Origin: Phaeosaccion multiseriatum | Lineage: Eukaryota; Ochrophyta, other classes | Length of the DNA stretch: 64,000 nucleotides | Direction of reading: 5' to 3' | NCBI GenBank assembly: GCA_965112735.1 | Contig: OZ218951.1 | Span: 1,054,001-1,118,000, forward strand | Shown: piece after piece, positions 22,058-33,387 of the stretch | Position numbering within the stretch: position 1 is the first letter of the stretch | Layout of the letters: the number at the start of each line of letters is the position of its first letter | Position numbers and translations under genes: made by a program | Notes under the pieces: model-generated | Told to the model about the DNA's origin: nothing | Databases searched by the model: none | Seen by the model: only the letters and a program-made list of their open reading frames with translations

Positions 22058-23433
22058 AGGTCCCACAGCCAAAAGGAAGCCCATGTCTCCGCCACGACTC
22101 TCGTAAGGAGCAGGAGCCCCTTCTTGGTGAGGCTGGCCTTGCTCTCGGCCTGCCGCTGCCGCCGTCGCTTCTGCCGATCCACCCCTTTGACATAGGTGAG
22201 CTCTTTGCTGGTGGGGAGACTCTGGCCGCCATTGTCCGTGTTGAGAATGTGGGTGAGGCCCTTGACATGGCCTCTGCCCACCACTGCCACCACCCTCTTC
22301 TTCCCGTTGACCGCCTTGCTGCGCTTGATGGTCAGCGTCAGGTACAGGTCCCTCTCCTTCACCAAGGGCTCCACCAAGGAAGGAAACTCGTCCTGCAGAT
22401 ACTCTGCCATCTTGTCCATCATGTCGCCACCGCGGGCCGTCACGGCCGCTTCCAACGCCTCGCGACGACGATCCTCTGCCTCTGTGGTAGTGCCGGCGGT
22501 GCCTTTCCCCCCTCCTATGAGAAGCGACAAACACACCTTGAGCAGCTTCAGCTTCTCGGCGAAGGGAAGATTGCTCCATGCCCTCCTCAGCGTGATTTCT
22601 ATAGGTCTATCTCCCAACACCACTTCTGCGCCAATGTCCATGGCGCCTGACCACGCCGCCCGAAAGTCCACTCCGGGTGGCGCTCCGCCTGCCTTGCCCA
22701 CCTCAACGCCTTGCAAGGCCTTGGCCATGGCTACACGCGCGAGGGTGGTGGTGACCCCTCCCAGCTCCACTGACCGCCGCACGTCCTCTGTAAAGGAAGA
22801 GCCCGACATGGAAAGGGAATTCATCCCACCACCATCACCACTCTCCTCATCTACTGGGGCGTCGGGCAGCGGCATCATCATACCCACCCGAGAGCGGCAC
22901 AGCTCCACTACGACGCTCTCTGGGCGTGTAGCCTCGATCACCCGCCGTACATCTTCACCACTCTGTTCTGCCACATGGCTGGTGCCCACCAGGAAAATCT
23001 CCAAGGGCTCCTCGTAGTCGCTGCCCCGCTTATCTATATAGTCAGGCCTCCTCTTGATGATCGTCAAAGTGCCGGAGGTAACTAGGTCTTGCAGCGACGC
23101 CATGTCTACGTGCCCCGTGCCCAGCGGAACGCCACCGTCATCTGCCGCTATCGCGGCAGCGGGGCTTTCCTCCCCTGCTCCTGCCCCTGCCACTGTTGCT
23201 CCTGCTGCTGTCGCCGCCGCTACTGCTATTCGTCCTCCTCGTGCGTTAACGGCTCCTCGTCCCTTCCCGGGAGACCCAACGACACAACGAGAACGCCGAT
23301 TCCCGGTCTGTACTGCCAACTTGGTGGTGGAAAGCCCAAAGGCAGAACAGACGTCCACCAGCGCTACGAAAAGCAGCAGCACCGCCACCACCACCGCCTC
23401 GACCCTCGCATGAGGTGATCGAGGACCCATCAT
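22021..23433 (-). CDS. TraB/PrgY-family protein, likely plastid-targeted
   Basis: Single exon of about 470 residues. The family signature is clear: EIFLVGTSHVAEQS, then SVVVELCRSR, and near the C-terminus VVAVVGRGHVKGL. TraB-like proteins have a GTSH start and a GxxH end; biochemical function is not settled, though members act at organelle and bacterial surfaces. I start at the methionine pair at 23433/23430 because it leads directly into a signal peptide (VVVAVLLLFVALVDVC) followed by SAF-GLSTTKLAVQTGNRRSR, a Ser/Thr/Arg-rich stretch. A signal peptide with a SAF-type junction is the bipartite plastid presequence pattern of stramenopile algae. An upstream in-frame ATG at 23520 is less likely. 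Paired head-to-head with PIG-U. Confidence 0.82.
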   Translation of the reverse strand: MMGPRSPHARVEAVVVAVLLLFVALVDVCSAFGLSTTKLAVQTGNRRSRCVVGSPGKGRGAVNARGGRIAVAAATAAGATVAGAGAGEESPAAAIAADDGGVPLGTGHVDMASLQDLVTSGTLTIIKRRPDYIDKRGSDYEEPLEIFLVGTSHVAEQSGEDVRRVIEATRPESVVVELCRSRVGMMMPLPDAPVDEESGDGGGMNSLSMSGSSFTEDVRRSVELGGVTTTLARVAMAKALQGVEVGKAGGAPPGVDFRAAWSGAMDIGAEVVLGDRPIEITLRRAWSNLPFAEKLKLLKVCLSLLIGGGKGTAGTTTEAEDRRREALEAAVTARGGDMMDKMAEYLQDEFPSLVEPLVKERDLYLTLTIKRSKAVNGKKRVVAVVGRGHVKGLTHILNTDNGGQSLPTSKELTYVKGVDRQKRRRQRQAESKASLTKKGLLLLTRVVAETWASFWLWDLYQQFMAQSSAV

Positions 23434-23724
23434 GGCCAGTGCCAGCGCGACGCCTTGCCAGCCCACACTTAGTGTATGCCTTTCATTTGCTCTTACCACC
23501 TGCCCAGGACTCGGGACCAACGTTGCGGGACTACAGGTCCTTCATTCAGAGCTCTTCCCTCCAAGGCTTTGGATGATGAAAGGACTTGCAGAGCGGAGTG
23601 GAAGACAAAAAAGAGAATGGCCGACGGCCTGAGATGCGTGGTTTCCTGGCGACGATTAGCGCACCAACTGCTTCATAGATGGCACTTGACGTTTTTCCCG
23701 GTTGCTCAGGGCTCAGTAGAGAGG
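23434..23724. promoter_or_regulatory. Putative bidirectional promoter, TraB / PIG-U
   Basis: Only 291 bases separate the divergent start codons of the TraB-like gene (minus) and the PIG-U gene (plus), so both promoters must lie here or overlap the genes. No convincing TATA box seen. Confidence 0.5.
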
Positions 23725-25785
23725 ATGAAAAAATATAATGCTGGTGTTAATCCTCGCACGGGCGCGAATAATGTGGTCTTTGGGCTGGTGGTGTGCGCTG
23801 CAGTGGGGCTGCGGCTCCTCCTGGCATGGACCGGGGTGAGGGAGGGGTTGATTGAGAGGTACTCATCAGTGGAGCTCCTGCTCGTTGCGCCGGCGTCGTC
23901 ATGGAGGCGAGCTCAGGAGGGCTTGTTCAGGCTCACACGGCAAGTACACAGGACGACAAGAGGGAGGGGAGGCATTGCTGCTCATCCCTGATGCGATCAA
24001 GTGTTCTTCCAGGACGTGGGGGGGTTGGAAAACGTCGAAGCATGGGGTGCTCGTGAAACCTCTGGGGCTCGTTTGTATCCTACGATCTGAGCTGCACCCT
24101 CTCTTCCACATGCCCAGGACCTGCTCCACTCACTCTAAGGCAGACCCCACTCATCTAACGTCTCGCCCACCCTCCCTTTTGAACCCCCAGAGGCCTCTCT
24201 CCGTACGCTGGGGACGTATTCCGAGGCTCGCCGCTGCTGTTAGGGCTGGTGGCCTCTCTGGAAGGCCTGGAGAGGGTCTTTCGCAGCACAATAGGAGGTG
24301 CGACGTGCAACAATACTGCCTTTGCGCAAGTGAGTGCTGGGCATTACGGTGCTTGGCTTCAGACAGGAGCCTTCATCACACTTGACGTGTGCGCGGCCCT
24401 GCTTCTGCGAGACATGTGCAAGTGCTCACTTCGAATAGAGGTATGGTATACCGCCGCGTCGCATTGGCCGCATTGGGATTGCTCATTGGGGAAAGGCGAA
24501 CATGCCTCTCATGCGGATATAGAGAGTTCTCTTCTCTCCCCCCCTCACTCATCTTCCTCGCTTCTCGTCTCCTCATCCGTCTGCTCCATCCTTGCTCCAT
24601 GTATTGTTCAAAACAAAGTCGAGCAACCCAATGGAGGCGCAGCTGGAAGCTTCGATGCCCAAGAAGAGGAGGCCCAAGCTCGGCAGGCACGAGCGCACCT
24701 CCCTCGCTGCAGGTCAGTTTCGTGCTGCCCAAGCAACCGGAGGGGGGCCACAGAGGCAGTGTCGCAGTAGTGGGGTGAGATGAGGTGGCGAAAAGAAAGC
24801 GGCTCTCGTCACGTGAGAAAGAGAGTAGAGAGGTACATAGAGAGAGATATGCATGTCCGGTGAAGGGGTCCTATTCGGTCAGTCACCACTTTGCTCCCCT
24901 CATCCTCCCTCCCTCCCTCCCTCAGGCTTTATCCACAGCCCTCTCCCAGACACCATCGCCAGCTTCTATCTGCTCAACCCCGTCACCGTACTCCAGTGCG
25001 TGGCCTGGTCGGGGGAGCTCCTGGCTACTGTGACTGTCCTAGCGCTGGTGGTGGCGGCAGCCAACGGGCGGGTGTGGGTCACTGCCATGGCAGCAGCCTT
25101 GGCGAGTAGCTGCTGGGATACCCATCTCGTGGTGCTGCTCCTGCCGGCCGCCCTCCTGCTGCAGAGGAAGATAGACACGGAGGTGGCACAGCAGGAGCAG
25201 CCGCAGCAGAGCGGGAAAGGAGAGCGAAATAGCACAGGGGCGGGCAACAAAGACGAGTGTGAGGAGGGGGAAGAGGTGAGGAAAGAAAGGCGGAATGCTG
25301 CGGTGTGTCGGATGCTTGGGGTGGGACAGGGCGGGTACAGCCGCGCCAGCTGCCCGGAGTGGGCGTGCATCTGGGGCCTGCTGTGGCGCTTCCTGCTCAG
25401 CACGGCTGTGGTGCTGACGCTTCTCGGGCTGGGCTTGATGAAAGGACAGTGGCGCTTTTTGATGCACGGATGGAACGCCTCCTGGCGATTCGACTTGACC
25501 CCCAATACGGTGAGTAAGGGCGACTTTGGGGCGAAGCTTGCGAGGCTTGCGAAGCTTGGGGGTTAGCTGGACCCCCCCTCCCCCCCTCTGCCCTACTCTC
25601 CTGTCGTTCTCAATTCCCACATGCCCCGGGCTGGCCCCAAGTCCCTGCTCTTCCCTGGTTGACCTTGCGTCTGATTCGCATCCTTCCCCTCCCTGTCTCA
25701 CTCCACCCACCCATCTCCCCCGTCGTCTTCGTCGTCGTCGTCTTCGTCGTCGTCATCATCGTCTTCGTGTTGTTGTTGTTGTTGC

Positions 25786-25826
<41 letters not shown>

Positions 25827-27147
25827 TGTTGCTGTTTTTGTTGTTGTTGTTTGTTGTGATTGCTGTCACTCCTGTGCGGTGCACCGTCTGTGTACAGGGC
25901 ATCTACTGGTACTTCTTCAGCGAGACTTTCGCGCGCTTCGGGGGCTACTTCTCGCTCGTCTTCTTTACGCACCCCTTCTGCTACGCTTTCCCCTCAACGC
26001 TTCGACTGGGCATGTTCCCTGTGTCTCTGGTGAGTGAGTGTCAGGACAGGACAGGGAGTGAGTGGGTGAGTATCAGGACAGTGAGCGAGGTGAAGCAACG
26101 TTTCATGAATCATCGTGTGCGCAGGGAGGGCCCTGGTAGGGAGAGACTTCAACTTCTTCCCCGTTTCTCCTTCTCCTCCTCCCCCCCCCTCTGCTGAGAT
26201 GTAACCGCTTGTACACGCCTGATATCATGTGCGCCGGAAAGTTTCAAGGACATACACTCGATTCCCCTTTCGTCTACTTGACGATCTCTCCTCCTCTCCT
26301 TCTCTCCTGCCCCTGCCCCTTCCCCTCCCCTGTCCTGGCCTACTCTACCCCTGCTCTCCTCCTCCGCTTCCTCCGCCTCTGTGGACACGTACAGGCCCAC
26401 CTTCTGCTGCTGATCTTTGGGATCTTTCGCTCGGCGCCCACCCTGGGGGACTTTGTCATGTGCCTATGTCTGCTCTCTATGCACCCCCTCACGGTGGCAC
26501 GTATGAAGATGAAGCCCTTCCTTGCCCTGGGTGTCTTCGTGCCCATTTCTCTTCTGCCTGTAAGTGTTCACGCCCCCCTTTGCTGCTCGCATTCGCATCC
26601 GTACGTATATGCATCCGTATGCATCCGTATGCATCCGTACCCGCAGTCGTGCATGTAGGACTTGCTTTGCCCGCTGCTGGCTTCTCTCTCCTTTCTGTGT
26701 CCACCCCCACGCTACCAACAGTTATTTTCGTCCCCTCTCTCTCTCTCGCTCTCTCGCCCTTTCGCGTGTCTCTCCTTCTGTTGGCCTCTCTCTCCTCCCG
26801 CTCCCCCTCTCCCGCTCTCTCCCTCTCCTTCCCTCTCGGATCTCCCCCCCCCCCCCTCCCCCCCTCTCTCACTCTCGCCTCTCTACTCACACTCCGCTCT
26901 CTCTCTCCTTCCCTTCTGCTCCTGCACCTCCGCTGCTTGCCGCCTCGCTCCCACCCCCCCCCACTGATACACCTGCCTGCAGGTGATGCTCCACCTCTGG
27001 CTAGAGGCAGGCACCGCCAACGCCAACTACTTCTACTTCCAGGGCCTGGTGACGAACGTGTTCCATTGCCTTATTGTGCTGCAGTTCATGGCGGCTCTCA
27101 GTGTGCGCAGAAAGGCCCTCTCGATGGAGGCGTCCAAGCTGCTGTAG
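23725..27147 (+). CDS. PIGU: GPI transamidase subunit PIG-U, 534 aa
   Basis: Multi-pass ER membrane subunit of the GPI transamidase complex that attaches GPI anchors to proteins. Proposed exons: 23725-23939, 24191-24440, 24619-24712, 24926-25509, 25898-26029, 26395-26559 and 26983-27147; reading phase agrees at every junction. Family landmarks: SSWRRAQEGL and LSPYAGDVF near the N-terminus, FYLLNPVTVLQCVAWS, RFDLTPNTGIYWYFFSETF, APTLGDF, and HLWLEAGTANANYFYFQGL near the C-terminus. The first intron uses a GC donor (CACACG|GCAAGT). The protein is longer than the animal form (about 435 residues), mainly through a hydrophilic insertion of about 50 residues in exon 4 (KIDTEVAQQEQPQQ and following). 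Exon 2 includes a 33-base in-frame segment (24331-24363) with splice-like ends that may or may not be removed. Confidence 0.85.
25765..25860 (+). repeat. (TTG)n tract in a PIG-U intron
   Basis: A TTG triplet run with TCG/GTC triplets before it, in the intron between exons 4 and 5 of PIG-U. Simple repeat. Confidence 0.9.
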
Positions 27148-27787
27148 CACCAATTGCTGCGGCTGCAAAATGTGTCGTCGTCGTCGTCGTTGTTGTTGTT
27201 GTTGTCGTCGTTGTCGCCGTCTGCAGATGGCTGAAGGAAGCCATGACACAACCTAGACTTGCTGCTTGGTGGGCTCTTCTCGCCCGCCTATGCTCCACAC
27301 AGCAGCACTAGGAGCGGACAGTAGCAGAGGACTCATTGTCGGCCCAGGCCAGCATGCCCACCGAGGTGGCCTAATAGAAGCAAGCAAGCAAGTAAGCAAG
27401 CGGAGCGGACCGGCACCAGAGCGAGCCCCGGCACCTGCAGCAGCGGAGGGAGAAGCAGATGCAGAAGCAGAAGCACCAGGAGTTGGTGATACAGCAGCAG
27501 TTGGTGATACAGCAGCAGCAGCAGCAGCAGGGGGGTGCCTTGTTGGGGCCTTTGTGTGCCGCTTTCCTTTTTCCACCGCTGCCATGCTCGCCGGTCTGGA
27601 GGGCAACGGGAAGAGACCAGCCCAGCAGCCAGCACTGCCCGCTCCTCAGGTTCATTCCGTGTGGGGGTAGGGGGGGCGAAGGTCCAGCTTCAATTTTGAC
27701 CAATGTTGGGGGGGACTGAGCTGCGTCCACGTGCTGCCGAAGCCATTCCGCAGAGCACGCGACCACGCCACCGCAGGGGCCTTGGCT

Positions 27788-27845
<58 letters not shown>

Positions 27846-28967
27846 GAGAGAGATGCGCGGCACCCACACCGTCACGGGGTTGAAGCTCTTGACTGTTGGT
27901 TGTTGGGCGAGGTGAGCATAGTAGCGATGGTTGGCAACCGTCTAGGGGGGGCTTCTGTCTGGAGGGGGCCCAGAGACGCGAGAGGAGAGGAGGCCCTTCG
28001 AGAGGAAAGACGGCTCTGCCCGGTCTGACTAGCAAGGGCGCGACAAGCTTTGAGCTCTGAAGTCTAAGGGGGAGAGAGAGAGAGAGAGGGCAAGAGGGAG
28101 AGAGAGAGAGGGAGAGGGGGAGAGAGAGCGAGCGAGAGAAAAGAGAATGAGCGAGAGGGAGAAAGAGAATTACACCAGTGCCCTGCATGGTTCGCAGAGG
28201 GGCGGTGCATCGAACGCGGTCCAGTCCATCAGTCATGCAAAGGATGATTGCGGTGGCGGTCGTCTCTCTCTCTCTTGTACCGTTGAAGGGCAGCGCTCCT
28301 GAGCCACAACATCCCCCCCCCCCCACCCCCCGGGGAAGGAGCCCTTTTGGCCTAAAATCTTAAACTCGCCTTGCTCGTGTGCTTGACCTCTTTATCCTCC
28401 TCCTCCTCCTTCCCTCTAGACCAGTGGCAATCTTAGCGTGCTACCAAGTGAACACTCCAAAGAGAGCGGAGCAGGAGCAGCTGCAGCTGCAGAGAGCCAA
28501 CAGAGAGGACCGGAGCAGCACATTTCAGATTTGATTCATTCTTGGTAGCGGAGAGGGAGCTGCAGGAAGAGTGTGTGTGTGTATGTGTGTGTGTTGTGCA
28601 TACTTGACAGACTTGATTCTGCGTTGCCTTGCCTATCCTCTGCCTGCTTGGTGCATTCGCTCGAAGTCCCACCTTACCCCACACACAGAGAGGATTGCTC
28701 GCTCAACATCGCGCCCCCTCTGGCTCCAACCTCGAGACTCTAGAAGAGGGACAACTCGCTCAGGCCATGACGTCGCGACTCGTATCTAGCGAGCCCTCAC
28801 TGTCTGCGCGTTCTCCCCTCTCCCTGGTCCTCTTCCTCCCTCCTCCTCCTCTTCCTGCTGCCGCTCCTACTGCTGCGGCTGCTCTTGCTCGCGGAAGACC
28901 TACCAGTACCCCCCCAACCGGTTGCCTACCTACGTCATCACCCCTTCCACTGCCAACCGCCGCCTTG
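27148..28967. other. Tail-to-tail intergenic region, PIG-U / sulfotransferase
   Basis: About 1.8 kb between two convergent genes. It contains a CAG-rich stretch with a duplicated TTGGTGATACAGCAGCAG (about 27481-27515), a (GA)n run at about 27806-27845, a GA-rich segment at 28070-28165 and a C-run at about 28311-28325. Short open frames exist on both strands but none shows a recognisable domain. Probably 3' untranslated regions plus spacer. Confidence 0.5.
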
Positions 28968-30609
28968 TTACCAATCCTCCCCCTCTAGGTAGCCCAGCTG
29001 CTTCATCACGGGTAGAGCCATCGCATTGAAAATATCCTTGCTCGCCTGGTCCGTAAAGCACTCACCCCACCCGCCCACCGTACCTTTGGCCAAAAGACGC
29101 GTCAACAAAACAAAGAAACGTCAGGATCATCACAATGGCTGTCAACTTGGTGGGTCGGAAAGCAAAGGAGTGGCCGCTGCTGCGAGTGATGGACTCTCTG
29201 CGTGAAGGGCATTGGAAAGTCCTCCAGCAGCAGCAGAAGCAGTTGGCGATACATCAGCAGCAGTCCTGACACCAATAACAGTATCAGTTTCAGTTTCAGT
29301 TGATTGGACCTTACCCTTTCTGGTGAGGCGCCACTTGCTGTCTCTATGGGGATACTCTTCGTCGAAGAGCTGTGAGCAACGGGCACGGGCAGGCGTATGG
29401 GCAGAAAAAGGCACAAGAAAGGTGAGCATATCGTACGAGAAAATGTCCGAGACAAAAGGGCAAAAGACAAGGACAGATACATAAAGCACAACGAGGGATA
29501 GGGGTAGCAGAATGGACATCACCAGACAGGAGACAAAAGAAAAAACGCCCAAGAGATACCAAACTCGCGTACTGTACTCAAAGGCCGTGCTCCTCCAGCG
29601 AGAATCGATATCGATTTACTCCATATTGATTGACTGACGAGCTCGTTCCACTGAAACTGAAACTGAAAGGAGCATCGTGCCTTGGTGGACTCAATGCATC
29701 ATCACCCTACGGATTCCCTTTACACAAACATATATCAACACACTTCCTTCTCTTCTCGCTACTGTACTCTTCGTTTGACCACCTGTGGCCTCCCCTTCAC
29801 TCTCCTCTCAACCCCTCAACCCACCTTGAGCCCAGCCATCTCCTCCTTGATCCTCATCCTCTTGAAGGACGAGTTCTCAATGGCGTGAGCAATGACCTCC
29901 TCGTCGCAGGACAGGCCAGCGAAGTTGCAAAGCCTGGTCATGGTCTGCGGGAAAAGAATTAAGCCAATGAATAAGTCAATCCCAGTGAGGGTGGGCGGGT
30001 GGGCAGGTGGGTCGATGTGTTAAGATGAGAGGGGGGACGCGGGGGAGGACAAAGAAGAACGCGCACACGCAGAAGGTAGACAGATCGGACAACAGAGGAG
30101 AGGAGAGGAGAGGAGAGGAGAGGAGGATGGGGAAAAGAGGAGGAGGCGAAGGAGGGAGGTGTGTGGGTGTGGGGGGGGGGGGAGGTGCAGGGTGACGAGG
30201 CAGAAGGCAGAGGAGAGGAGGCCTGAACTCGAGAGTAATCAAGCTAAAGGAGGGAGCAATTTCTCGACGTGTTCCTCACACACACACCCAACTAAGTACT
30301 CCATACATACATACCCAACCAAGTAGTCCTCGCATACACATAGAACCAAGTACTTCTTACATTGATACTCCAACAAAGGCTGAGAATCGAAACGTCCAAG
30401 ACTCTCGACAAAAGTCTGGACCCCTCACCCCTCACCCCTCACCCCTCACCCTTCACCTTTGTTGGGTGTTCGTGCAAATCCTCGTATTTGATCAGGAGGA
30501 CATCGAGGGGTGCCTCTTCTGTCGCCAGCACCTCCCCCTCGAAGAAGGACTGCACGTGCCGGGCCCAGTCGTACCCGGGATAGCTTGCGTGCGAGAGGAA
30601 CTGCTTGAC

Positions 30610-30644
<35 letters not shown>

Positions 30645-32144
30645 CGTATGTGTGCGCGTCCGTGTGTGTGCGTATGTGTATTGTGGGGGTGTTGTGTATC
30701 CGGAGAGGAGTACAAGCAGGACAAGGACACACAATAGAAAATTTCACGTACAAAGTCAGAGCAGCAGCATATGGGCCGAGGTAAGCACGCAGTACATCAG
30801 TCGCCACCGAGGGCCGCCGAGGCGTGGCGTGAGTGTTGCTTATGATACCCTGAGTGTGTGTGGGGGGAGGGGGTTTCCGTTCCCGTCCCTTCCCATTCTT
30901 CCATTCCCATCCCCTCCCTTCCCTTCCCTTCTCTTCCCTCCCCAGTCCTTCTCTTCCTTTCTCTTGCCTTCCCTTCCCTGCCCTCACCTAACACAGCTAC
31001 CCTCCAGACCCCTTCCCCAGAGGAGGGCATCAATATCGACACCAACACGCCCTGTCAAGTCTTCACCTAAGCATTTACCTAAGCCTGTAATGTAAGTACT
31101 TACTTACCTCCTTGAAGGTCATATCGAGCGGCTCTAAATTCTGCAAGCCCCTTCTAAAGTGATAGTAACTGCACATGACGTCCCGCCCGTCTCGGACCAA
31201 ATGCACCACCTTCCTCCACTTCTTGGGGCAGTTGGGGCAGTTGCACTGAGAGCCTTCCATCGGGCCCACAGAAGTGTCGCACTCGCCTCGAACGGACTGA
31301 AGGGGGGTAAGGCGTGTGTGTGAGAGTATGTGCGTATGTTTGTGATATGTGTGTAAGAGAGAGCGGGAGGAGGAGGAGGAGGAGGAGAAGGAGGTGAGGA
31401 GGAGGAGGAGGAGGAGGAGGAGCAGGAGGAGGAGGAGGAGGAGAAGGAGGTGAGGAGGAGGAGGAGGAGGAGGAGGAGGAGGAGGAGGAGGAGGAGAAGG
31501 AGGCGGAAGAGGAGAAGGAGGAAGAGGCGGCGGCGGCGGCGGCGGAGGAGGAGGAGGAGAAGGAGGAGGAGAGGAGGAGGAGGAGGAGGAGGAGGAGGAG
31601 GAGGAGGAGGAGGCGGAGGAGGAGGAGGCGGAGGAGGAGGAGGAGGAGGAGGAGGAGGAGGAGGAGGAGGAGGAGGAGGAGGAGGAGGAGAAGGAGGAGG
31701 AGAGGAGGAGGAGAAGGAGGAGGAGGTGGAGGAGGAAGTTTGGTCCAGGTGTTTGTTTGGGCGCACCGTTCTCAATGATAGCTGGCAATGGCACTACACG
31801 CACATCTTCTCTTTGTTTCTCCCCCCGAGAACGGCCTTGGCCCCACCGCAGTAGGAGTGTGCGGACATGGGACGTCTCTTGAGCGGCCACAGCCCATCCA
31901 CTGCCATCCCCTCTTACGCTGACACAGCATTTCTATCCACTGCCATCCTCTCTTGAGAGGACACTGCCCATCCACTTTCTTCATCTCTTCTTGAATGGAC
32001 ACAAAGCCTTTGAATGTGTGTGCTTGTTTGCGGGTGCGTGCGTGCATCATACACCTCTCTCTCGTTGACCCTCGCCTCTGGCTCTGTCTCCGTCCCTCCC
32101 TCGCTCTGCTCTGACCTGCGTAAGTGAGTGCTACTTGCGTGGAT

Positions 32145-32178
<34 letters not shown>

Positions 32179-33143
32179 CTCTCTCTCTTGCCTCTTTTGC
32201 CTTCTCCCCCCTCTCTCTCTCCGTCTTTGCTCTACTCTGACCTGAGGGGCGAAGGGCTGGTGGCTCTTGAAAAAGCGCGGCGCCCCAAAGCTGGAGAAGT
32301 CCTTACGGTTTGGCCCGTACTCCAGATCTGACCGTGGGACCACATAGAGCAGTAGCAGTAGCAGCAACAGCAGCAGCAGCAACAACCGTAGTCGTAGCAG
32401 TAGCAGCAGCGCCATTAGTAGCAGCAGCAGGTAGCAGCAGCGACAGCAGCAGCAGCAGCAGTGGCAGAATAAGCAGGGTGGCGGCAGCAAGTAGTAGGAG
32501 AAATGGCGCAAGCGGTCCCGTGCAACAAGTGGTGGCACTTCGAAGCGAGGGAAAACAAGCAGGAAAGGGAAGCATGATCTCTCTCTCTCTCTCTCTCTCT
32601 CTCAGCCGAGATGGATGGCTTGTTCATCACGTTCTCTCCTTGCGCCTCTCCACAACCCTGTGGACTCACCTGGAATGACCTTCTCAATGCTATTAAAGTC
32701 CAGCTGCTTCTGCCATATCCGCGCATCCTTGCCTTGTGAGTACAGGAAGGCGTGCCCGAGAAGGAAACGCAACCAGTTGTTTCCTGTGTATAGGAGGTGG
32801 AGAGGGAGAAGAAATGAAAGAGGAAGAATAAGAAGAAGAGGAAGGAGTCCTGGGTAGTCATAGAGGGAGATGCTAACTTTCCTACTTCAAAAACAGGCTG
32901 CTCCCTCCTTGTTCCTTCCTTACTCACTTACTCACCACTTTTGGGGTAGGACACCAAAAAGATGTCTTGGTCCCGCGGCGTCTCGAGCCTCTCGATGGTC
33001 GAGTCGATCCAAAAGTTGAGAGCGAGGGCCAAGATCATCATCACCACTGAGGCAATCACGATGCGCTTGCTCTTTCGGTCTGACGCCTGCTTTTGCTCGC
33101 GAGTCAGCCCCGACCCAGCTCGAGGGTTATTCGGGTTCACCAT
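28968..33143 (-). CDS. Membrane-anchored sulfotransferase, 344 aa
   Basis: Transfers sulfate from PAPS to an acceptor, probably a glycan or lipid in the Golgi; the substrate is not visible. Proposed exons: 33143-32936, 32783-32670, 32327-32242, 31296-31108, 30603-30457, 29944-29825, 29369-29315 and 29083-28968, with phase agreement throughout. The N-terminus has a short basic cytoplasmic part and one membrane segment (IVIASVVMMILALALNF), a type II topology. Family motifs: 5'-phosphosulfate loop VSYPKSGNNWLRFLL, then FKSHQPF, the 3'-phosphate motif VVHLVRDGRDVMCSYYHF, LLIKYEDL, and the closing RKGTVGGWGECFT (the family K-G-x-x-G-x-W). Length fits the family. A Cys-rich insert (CDTSVGPMEGSQCNCPNC) precedes the VRD motif. 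Introns hold large simple repeats. Confidence 0.88.
30602..30680. repeat. (GT)n tract beside sulfotransferase exon 5
   Basis: A GT dinucleotide run on the plus strand directly abuts the acceptor of exon 5; on the transcript it is (AC)n leading into CCGTCAAG|CAG. On the other side of the same exon, four to five CCCCTCA units (30420-30450) abut the donor. Confidence 0.8.
31365..31735 (+). repeat. Long (GGA)n purine tract in sulfotransferase intron
   Basis: About 370 bases almost purely of GGA/GAG triplets with AAG and GCG interruptions, within the intron between exons 3 and 4 of the sulfotransferase (the transcript carries the pyrimidine strand). Encodes nothing credible. Confidence 0.92.
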
Positions 33144-33387
33144 GGTTAATCACCGCTTGTCCTTAGAGATCTGGCTTCCCGGCTTCCTCCTCTTAACCTC
33201 TGCTACTGCGCCACGAAGCTCCATCTCGCCTCACGCCATAAGCCACCTTAGCTGCTGTGCAAAGTGAAAATTTTTATTGTATTCCCACTTCTTCACGCAA
33301 TTGGGAGCCCAACTTTCCCTTCAAATGACTTGAAACTCAAGTTTCCCCCTTCTTCCTCTTCCATACTTCAAAAGACAGTATTAAACC
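33144..33387. promoter_or_regulatory. Putative bidirectional promoter, sulfotransferase / gene B
   Basis: 244 bases separate divergent starts of the sulfotransferase (minus) and the leader exon of gene B (plus). A T-rich patch (AAAATTTTTATTGTATT near 33267-33283) is the only AT-rich element noticed. Confidence 0.45.

Noticed and set aside
30420-30450. Telomere-like CCCCTCA repeats
   Set aside because: Only four to five units inside an intron, flanked by gene exons; not a telomere.
31075-31890. Long poly-Ser/poly-Pro/poly-Leu frames across the sulfotransferase intron
   Set aside because: Produced by the GGA tract read in different frames; only the exon at 31108-31296 is real.
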